DNA from: Nitriliruptoraceae bacterium
Lineage (GTDB): Bacteria > Actinomycetota > Nitriliruptoria > Nitriliruptorales > Nitriliruptoraceae
Assembly: GCA_007120485.1 (NCBI GenBank)
Contig: SKNP01000171.1
Coordinates: 1-5,089 of the forward strand
DNA length: 5,089 nucleotides
Reading direction: 5' to 3'
Part shown: one piece after another, positions 1 to 5,089 of the stretch
How positions within the stretch are numbered: the stretch's first letter is position 1
How the letters are laid out: every line of letters begins with the position of its first letter
Program-made: the position numbers and the translations under genes
The notes under the pieces: model-generated
The model's input: the letters and a program-made list of their open reading frames with translations, nothing else
The model's database searches: none
Told to the model about the DNA's origin: nothing

Positions 1-38
1 CCGGGCCGGGCGTCAGCGCCGCTCCCGGGCCGGGCGTC
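1..38. repeat. 14-base direct repeat, copies at 1-14 and 25-38
   Basis: The sequence CCGGGCCGGGCGTC occurs at 1-14 and again at 25-38, a 24-base period. In the minus-strand gene starting at 128 each copy encodes DARPG, so the repeat preserves the reading frame. The first copy begins at the window edge, and the array could continue outside. It is probably a low-complexity coding repeat made by slippage. Confidence 0.6.
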
Positions 39-128
39 GGTCGTGCCGGCGGACTGGACGCCAGCCGTACCCGCGGGCTGGGAGCCGGCCCCGCCGGTGG
101 ACTGGGGATCGTTCGGGGCGTCGGTCAC
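1..128 (-). CDS. 5' end of an unidentified gene downstream of the acyl-CoA carboxylase beta subunit (partial)
   Basis: This open frame starts at a GTG at 128-126 and runs off the left edge of the window, so only about 43 codons are visible. The start is supported by a GAGG ribosome-binding site five bases upstream, which overlaps the TGA stop of the preceding carboxyltransferase gene. The visible peptide begins MTDAPNDPQSTGG and is rich in Gly, Ala, Ser, Thr, Pro and Gln. It has no hydrophobic segment, and the motif DARPG occurs twice, eight codons apart. This looks like a disordered N-terminal extension, and no catalytic domain has been reached. The 7-base gap to the carboxyltransferase stop implies co-transcription. 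Such genes often encode the biotin carboxylase/BCCP alpha subunit, an acyl-CoA dehydrogenase or another acyl-CoA enzyme, but nothing in the visible residues decides this. Confidence 0.6.
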   Translation of the reverse strand, partial: MTDAPNDPQSTGGAGSQPAGTAGVQSAGTTDARPGSGADARP

Positions 129-133
129 GGCGG

Positions 134-137
134 CCTC
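134..137 (-). promoter_or_regulatory. Ribosome-binding site overlapping the upstream stop codon
   Basis: GAGG on the minus strand shares its first two bases with the TGA stop (138-136) of the carboxyltransferase gene and lies five bases before the GTG at 128. It fixes the start of the partial downstream gene. It also suggests that terminating ribosomes can re-initiate there. Confidence 0.55.
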
Positions 138-1737
138 ACATCCGGAACACGCCGAAGGAGCTGGTGCCTTCGACCTGGTTGGTGTGGACGGCGGACAGCG
201 CCATCCCGAGTACGTGGCGGGTATCGCGCGGGTCGATGATCCCGTCGTCCCAGCCCTGACCGGTCGCGAAGAACGCGTTGGACTCGGCTTCGATCTGCTC
301 CTCGACCATCGCACGCACGCCGGCATCCTGCTCCTCGTCCCAGGTCTCGCCGCGGTTCTCCGCCCCGGCCTTGGCGACCAGCGACAGCACCCCGGCCAGC
401 TGCTGCGGACCCATCACGGCGATGTGATGGTTCGGCCAGGTGAACAGCAGACGGGGGTCGTAGGCGCGTCCGCACATGCCGTAGTTGCCCGCACCGTAGG
501 ACGCCCCCGTCATGATCGTCAGGTGCGGCACCTCGGAGTTGGTGACGGCGTTGATGAGCTTCGCGCCGTCCTTGATGATGCCGCCACGCTCGTAGCGGCT
601 GCCGACCATGAACCCGGTGATGTTCTGCAGGAACACCAACGGGACGTCGCGTCGGTTGGCCAACTGGATGAACTGCGCGCCCTTCTCGGACTCCTCGCTG
701 AACAGCACGCCGTTGTTGGCCAGCACGCCGACCGGGAAGCCGTGGATCGAGCCCCAGCCGGTGACCAGGTTGGTGCCGTAGCTGGCCTTGTGCTCCTCGA
801 ACCGGGACCCGTCGAGGGTGCGGGCGAGCACCTCACGGGCGTCGAACGGTTCGCGCAGGTCGACGCTGGCGATCCCGAGCAGCTCCTCCGGGTCCTCGAG
901 CGGCGGATCAGCCGGCTCGGTGGGGCCGGGGCCGAGCTTGCGCCAACCCAGCCCGGCCACGATACGGCGGGTGATGGCGATCGCTTCCGGCTCGTCCGCC
1001 GCGAGGTGGTCACCGAGCCCGGACACCTTGGCGTGCATCTGCGCGCCGCCGAGTTCCTCCTCCGTGGCGTCCTCTCCGGTGGCCATCTTCACCAACGGCG
1101 GCCCCCCGAGGAACACCTTCGAGCGGCCGTCGATCAGGACCGTGTGGTCGCTCATCCCCGGCACGTACGCCCCACCGGCGGTCGATGAACCGAACACCAC
1201 GCTGATCGTGGGGATCCCGGCCTTCGACAGCGCCGTGAGGTCGTGGAAGGTGCGGCCGCCGCGGACGAAGATGTCCTTCTGGGTGCGCAGGTCCGCGCCG
1301 GCTGACTCGGTGAGGTTGATCACCGGCAACCGGTTCTCGCGGGCGATCTGCAAGCCACGCAGGGCCTTGGTCACGCTGAACGGGTTGGACGCGCCACCCT
1401 TGATGGTCGGATCGGCCCCCGAGATGAGGCACTCCACCCCGGCCACCACGCCGATGCCCTGCACCACCGAGCCGCCGACCTGGAACTCGCTGTCCCATCC
1501 GATCAGCGGCTGCAACTCCAGGAAGGGGCTCCCGGGATCCAACAGCAGCGCGAGCCGTTCACGGATGGTGAGCTTGCCGCGACCGCGGTGGCGTTCGAGC
1601 TTCTCCGGGCCACCGCCGGCACGGGCCACCGCCAGCTGCTCCTCGACCTGCGCCAGCAGCTCGAGGTTGCGCGTGCGGTTGCGTTCGAAGCCCTCACCGG
1701 TCGGTGAGATGCGGCTCGCGAGCACATCCCGTTCCAC
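136..1737 (-). CDS. Acyl-CoA carboxylase beta subunit (carboxyltransferase), MCC-beta-like
   Basis: This is a complete 533-residue carboxyltransferase subunit of a biotin-dependent acyl-CoA carboxylase, which transfers CO2 from carboxybiotin to an acyl-CoA in the cytoplasm. The two crotonase-like halves are both present. The N-terminal half (about 50-265) carries the glycine-rich loop SSTAGGAYVPGMSD at 184-197 and GGPPLVKMATGED at 211-223. The C-terminal half (about 290-525) carries FLQNITGFMVGSRYERGG at 369-386, KDGAKLINAV at 389-398 and GASYGAGNYGMCGRAY at 411-426. The tail ends FGVFRM. NITGFMVG, GAGNYGMCGRAY and the FGVFRM end recall the methylcrotonyl-CoA/geranyl-CoA carboxylase beta family more than PccB, but the substrate cannot be read from sequence alone. 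Length is normal for the family. It needs a biotin carboxylase/BCCP alpha subunit, which is not visible here; the truncated gene 7 bases downstream might be it. The GTG start at 1737 is supported by GAGGTG at 1748-1743, five bases upstream. Confidence 0.93.
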   Translation of the reverse strand: MERDVLASRISPTGEGFERNRTRNLELLAQVEEQLAVARAGGGPEKLERHRGRGKLTIRERLALLLDPGSPFLELQPLIGWDSEFQVGGSVVQGIGVVAGVECLISGADPTIKGGASNPFSVTKALRGLQIARENRLPVINLTESAGADLRTQKDIFVRGGRTFHDLTALSKAGIPTISVVFGSSTAGGAYVPGMSDHTVLIDGRSKVFLGGPPLVKMATGEDATEEELGGAQMHAKVSGLGDHLAADEPEAIAITRRIVAGLGWRKLGPGPTEPADPPLEDPEELLGIASVDLREPFDAREVLARTLDGSRFEEHKASYGTNLVTGWGSIHGFPVGVLANNGVLFSEESEKGAQFIQLANRRDVPLVFLQNITGFMVGSRYERGGIIKDGAKLINAVTNSEVPHLTIMTGASYGAGNYGMCGRAYDPRLLFTWPNHHIAVMGPQQLAGVLSLVAKAGAENRGETWDEEQDAGVRAMVEEQIEAESNAFFATGQGWDDGIIDPRDTRHVLGMALSAVHTNQVEGTSSFGVFRM

Positions 1738-1742
1738 CGTGC

Positions 1743-1748
1743 CACCTC
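1743..1748 (-). promoter_or_regulatory. Ribosome-binding site of the carboxyltransferase gene
   Basis: GAGGTG on the minus strand lies five bases before the GTG at 1737. It favours that codon over the in-frame GTG four codons later, which has no comparable site at the right distance. Confidence 0.6.
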
Positions 1749-1757
1749 GTCACCTGC

Positions 1758-1776
1758 ACCGGCGCAGCGCACCGGT
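1758..1776 (-). other. Leader hairpin upstream of the carboxyltransferase ribosome-binding site
   Basis: On the minus strand ACCGGTGCGC is followed by TGCGCCGGT. This can fold as an eight-pair stem (one U.G wobble) with a three-base loop, ending nine bases before the GAGGTG site. It would lie in the 5' leader if transcription begins near 1805. It may affect mRNA stability or initiation. In DNA of this GC content a short stem can also arise by chance. Confidence 0.3.
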
Positions 1777-1782
1777 CCGCGG

Positions 1783-1806
1783 TCCGTTCGGCGATCGCCG
1801 AACGGA
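1783..1806. promoter_or_regulatory. 24-base perfect palindrome, probable operator
   Basis: The half-site TCCGTTCGGCGA (1783-1794) is followed without a gap by its exact reverse complement (1795-1806). It starts about six bases downstream of the -10-like element of the leftward carboxyltransferase promoter, so it would cover roughly +1 to +24. This is a classical position for a homodimeric repressor such as a TetR- or GntR-family protein, but the regulator family is not identifiable from the site. In RNA it could also form a ten-pair stem with a GAUC loop. Confidence 0.6.
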
Positions 1807-1811
1807 ACGGA

Positions 1812-1840
1812 ACTCTACGGAACGTTCCGCTCACATCCAA
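1812..1840 (-). promoter_or_regulatory. Probable sigma70-type promoter of the carboxyltransferase gene
   Basis: On the minus strand TTGGAT (1840-1835) and TAGAGT (1817-1812) are separated by exactly 17 bases. The -10 matches TATAAT at four of six positions, and the -35 matches the TTG of TTGACA. The predicted start point near 1805 gives a leader of about 68 bases to the GTG at 1737. The palindromes placed on and just after these elements support it as a regulated promoter. Confidence 0.45.
1818..1829. promoter_or_regulatory. 12-base palindrome CGGAACGTTCCG in the promoter spacer
   Basis: The perfect palindrome CGGAACGTTCCG fills most of the spacer between the -35-like and -10-like elements, abutting the -10. 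It shares the GTTCSG half-site with the 24-base palindrome at 1783-1806. The same protein could therefore bind both sites, but this is inference. Confidence 0.45.
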
Positions 1841-1901
1841 CGCCCGGTCTCGTCGGGGCCTGCCACACGACGGTCACCCGCACCACGATCACCGACCCCG
1901 G

Positions 1902-1920
1902 CGGTCGCCGCACACGACCG
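1902..1920 (-). terminator. Possible weak hairpin terminator after the epimerase gene
   Basis: Directly after the epimerase TGA, the minus strand reads CGGTCG, a seven-base loop TGTGCGG, then CGACCG, giving a six-pair stem. No U-run follows, so it is at best a weak or factor-assisted terminator. Read-through into the carboxyltransferase gene cannot be excluded. Confidence 0.25.
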
Positions 1921-2472
1921 TCAGCGCCGCCACCTCGGATGGTCCGGGAACCGTTCGCGCAGCGTCGGGTTGTCGGCGTCCGCCGGCGAGACCACCGGGT
2001 CGGCGACGGGCCAATCGACGGCCAGGTCGGGATCGTCGAACGCGACCGCACGCTTGTCCGCGTGCGGCGTCCACTCCTCGCTGATGTCGTAGAGGTAGTC
2101 GACCTCATCCAGCGCCGCGAAGGCGTTGCCCAGCCCCTCGGCGATGAACAACCGCGCCCGCTCCCCTGGCGGATCGCCCAGCGTGACGGTGACCACCTCG
2201 GCGAAGGTCGGGCTGTCCGCCCGGAGGTCCGCGACCGCGCAGAAGGCCGTCCCACGAGCGACGTAGATCAGTTTGTCCCACGGTTCGGCGTGGAAGCCGC
2301 GGACGACCCCGGCCGCGGACCGCGAGTGGTTGCCCTGCGCGAGCCGTGGCGCACGGCCGAGCACGTGCTGCAGTTCGCTGGCCAGGTAGGTCTGGCGGAA
2401 GAAGCCGCGTTCGTCCTCGTGGGTGTCGGAACGCACCAGCAGCAGCCCGTCGATCGCGGTGCGCTCGATCAT
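1921..2472 (-). CDS. dTDP-4-dehydrorhamnose 3,5-epimerase-like protein (RmlC family)
   Basis: This 183-residue protein belongs to the RmlC cupin family, which epimerises C3 and C5 of dTDP-4-dehydro-6-deoxyglucose in dTDP-L-rhamnose and related deoxysugar synthesis. The order of motifs is typical: DERGFFRQTY (20-29), VVRGFHAEPWDKL (56-68), ADLRADSPTF (81-90), LFIAEGLGNAF (108-118), DYLYDISEEW (125-134) and a DWP segment (153-155). By family alignment from memory, His61 with Asp165 would be the catalytic dyad, Lys67 a substrate contact and Tyr128 the proposed acid. The usual second histidine of the G-x-x-H-G-F segment is Asn116 here, and the core reads FHAEPWDK rather than the classical LHYQ form. 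I recall this variant from a distinct RmlC-like subgroup, sometimes fused to an RmlD reductase. No rmlA, rmlB or rmlD is present in the window. The ATG start overlaps the stop of the channel gene upstream. Confidence 0.85.
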   Translation of the reverse strand: MIERTAIDGLLLVRSDTHEDERGFFRQTYLASELQHVLGRAPRLAQGNHSRSAAGVVRGFHAEPWDKLIYVARGTAFCAVADLRADSPTFAEVVTVTLGDPPGERARLFIAEGLGNAFAALDEVDYLYDISEEWTPHADKRAVAFDDPDLAVDWPVADPVVSPADADNPTLRERFPDHPRWRR

Positions 2473-2488
2473 GTCGTCGACCCCTCCT
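2469..2488 (-). promoter_or_regulatory. ATGA stop-start overlap with internal ribosome-binding site
   Basis: The ATG of the epimerase (2472-2470) and the TGA of the channel gene (2471-2469) overlap as ATGA. AGGAGG at 2488-2483, inside the last Glu-Glu-Gly codons of the channel gene, lies ten bases upstream of the ATG. This arrangement indicates one transcript and probable translational coupling. Confidence 0.75.
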
Positions 2489-3500
2489 CTCCCATCTCGC
2501 TAGCCACATCGGCGTCCAACTCGCCGGACGAGGCGCCGTCGACGATCCGCAGCGGACGCTTGTCCGCTGCCAGGGTCCGGATCGGCCACGGGATCGTCAT
2601 GCCCGCTGCCTCGACCGCCGTCTTGCAGGCGCTCAGTACCTGGTCCTCGACGAAGGGCAACACGCTGTCCTCCGCGTGCAACCAGAACCGCACCTCGAAG
2701 TCGACGCTAGAAGCGCCGAGCGCGGTGATCAGCACCGCCGGGGGCGGGTCCTCCAGCACCTCGTCGACGCTGGTGACGGCCGCACGCAGGACCTCACGGG
2801 CGGCCTCGTGGTCGTCGCGATAGTCGATCCCGACCTGCACCGCGGCACGCCGGTTGCCCCGTCGGGTGAGGTTGGTCAACGGTTCGGTGAACACGTCCGC
2901 GTTCGGGATCAGGGTCAGGGTGCCGTCGTAGAGCCGCAGGACGGTCGCGCGCAGATCGATGTCCTCGACGAACCCCTCGAAGCCGTTGGTCACCACGATC
3001 TCGCCGCGGTTGAAGGGTTTGCGCATCAGGATCACGATCCCGGCGATGAAGTTCTCCAGGATCTTCTGCATCGCCAGCGCGAGCCCCAGCCCGATCAGAC
3101 CGAACGCCGCCAGCATCGCGCCGATCTCCACGCCGGCGATCGACAGCGCGAGCAACGCCACCAGCGCGACCAGCAACAGGCGCAGCAGGTTCGCGACCAG
3201 CCGCCGGACGGTGAAGTCCACCTCCGCCCGCCGCATCCCCCGCTTGACGCCCCCGACGACCAGGCGCACCACCAGCAGGAGCACGACCAGCACCACGATC
3301 GCCAGCACGATCAACGGCAGGCGCGCCAGCAGATCGCCGGCGAGTTCGGTGACCGCCTCGGTGACCAGGGTGCGGACGGTGTCCGGGTCGGTCAGCTCCG
3401 AGAGGTCCGGCGCCTCGACGTCACGCAGCAGCGGCTGCGGTTCCTCGTCGTCGGGTGAGGGTTCCTGCGCGAGCACCTGGTCGAGCACCGCGTCGAACAC
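2469..3500 (-). CDS. MscS-family mechanosensitive ion channel
   Basis: This 343-residue protein has the layout of a small-conductance mechanosensitive channel, which opens under membrane tension and releases solutes during osmotic down-shock. An acidic N-terminal segment (about 10-45) precedes three hydrophobic helices: TM1 about 60-82, TM2 about 101-122 and the Gly/Ala-rich pore helix TM3 about 126-156. TM3 contains GLIGLGLALAMQKILENF and ends in the KPFNRGE turn (161-167). The MscS beta domain follows, with the recognisable IPNADVFTEPLTNLTRR stretch (198-214), then the alpha/beta cytoplasmic domain and an acidic tail. The frame stays open up to an ATG at 3734, but the extra 78 residues are Arg/Pro-rich and unlike any channel N-terminus, and they would cover the divergent promoter region. 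I therefore chose the GTG at 3500, five bases after GGAGG. A GTG at 3506 is less well placed. The gene is translationally coupled to the epimerase. Confidence 0.9.
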   Translation of the reverse strand: MFDAVLDQVLAQEPSPDDEEPQPLLRDVEAPDLSELTDPDTVRTLVTEAVTELAGDLLARLPLIVLAIVVLVVLLLVVRLVVGGVKRGMRRAEVDFTVRRLVANLLRLLLVALVALLALSIAGVEIGAMLAAFGLIGLGLALAMQKILENFIAGIVILMRKPFNRGEIVVTNGFEGFVEDIDLRATVLRLYDGTLTLIPNADVFTEPLTNLTRRGNRRAAVQVGIDYRDDHEAAREVLRAAVTSVDEVLEDPPPAVLITALGASSVDFEVRFWLHAEDSVLPFVEDQVLSACKTAVEAAGMTIPWPIRTLAADKRPLRIVDGASSGELDADVASEMGEEGSTT

Positions 3501-3505
3501 CGCCA

Positions 3506-3510
3506 CCTCC
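3506..3510 (-). promoter_or_regulatory. Ribosome-binding site that sets the channel gene start
   Basis: GGAGG on the minus strand lies five bases before the GTG at 3500. It is the only strong site with good spacing to an in-frame start near the first channel-like residues. It is the main reason for shortening the open frame. Confidence 0.6.
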
Positions 3511-3568
3511 GTCGGACCGTCGCCACGGAGCCTCCATGCCCCGGGCGTCACGCGGCACGTCACCTTAG

Positions 3569-5089
<1,521 letters not shown>

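Noticed and set aside
43..1188. Long rightward open frame opposite the carboxyltransferase gene
   Set aside because: It is antisense to a clearly recognisable enzyme, its composition is a codon shadow (Arg/Gly/His/Asp-rich with no domain), and long antisense frames are expected in high-GC DNA.
1791..1798. GCGATCGC, the core of the cyanobacterial HIP1 repeat
   Set aside because: It is the centre of the longer 24-base palindrome. Gene content and GC do not suggest a cyanobacterium, and I noticed no dispersed copies in this window.
788..2092. 434-codon rightward open frame
   Set aside because: Ser/Arg/Pro-rich shadow crossing the carboxyltransferase gene, the intergenic palindromes and part of the epimerase gene, with no recognisable motif.
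2346..3458. Rightward frame rich in Gln, His, Arg and Asp opposite the channel gene
   Set aside because: The QQ/HQ/DQ-rich composition is the antisense reading of Leu/Val codons of the membrane helices, so it is not a real gene.

Overview
The window is high-GC throughout and densely coding, with GTG starts on most genes and strong Shine-Dalgarno sites. The gene types (MCC-beta-like acyl-CoA carboxylase beta subunit, GyrB/ParE, MscS) and a Gram-positive-type LexA box suggest an actinobacterium or a deep relative. That placement is inference; no taxonomic marker in the window settles it.

Layout. Positions 1-3500 are transcribed leftwards (minus strand). In transcription order they hold an MscS-type mechanosensitive channel (3500-2469), an RmlC-like sugar epimerase coupled to it by a 4-base ATGA overlap (2472-1921), a 183-base gap, an acyl-CoA carboxylase carboxyltransferase (1737-136), and the first 43 codons of another gene (128 to beyond position 1), which starts 7 bases after the carboxyltransferase stop. 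Positions 3779-5089 run rightwards and encode the first 437 residues of a GyrB/ParE ATPase subunit that leaves the window inside its TOPRIM domain.

The genes form three transcriptional blocks. The channel and epimerase look like one operon. The carboxyltransferase and the truncated gene after it look like a second, with its own promoter in the 1738-1920 gap. The topoisomerase gene is divergent from the channel gene across a 278-base intergenic region. No shared pathway links the three blocks.

The most notable signals are regulatory. A perfect 24-base palindrome, a second 12-base palindrome and a 5-base-periodic CGGAA array are packed onto the probable carboxylase promoter. A close match to the Gram-positive SOS (LexA) box sits directly upstream of a -10-like element in front of the topoisomerase gene. 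I found no tRNA, rRNA, CRISPR, mobile element or evident new multi-gene system.
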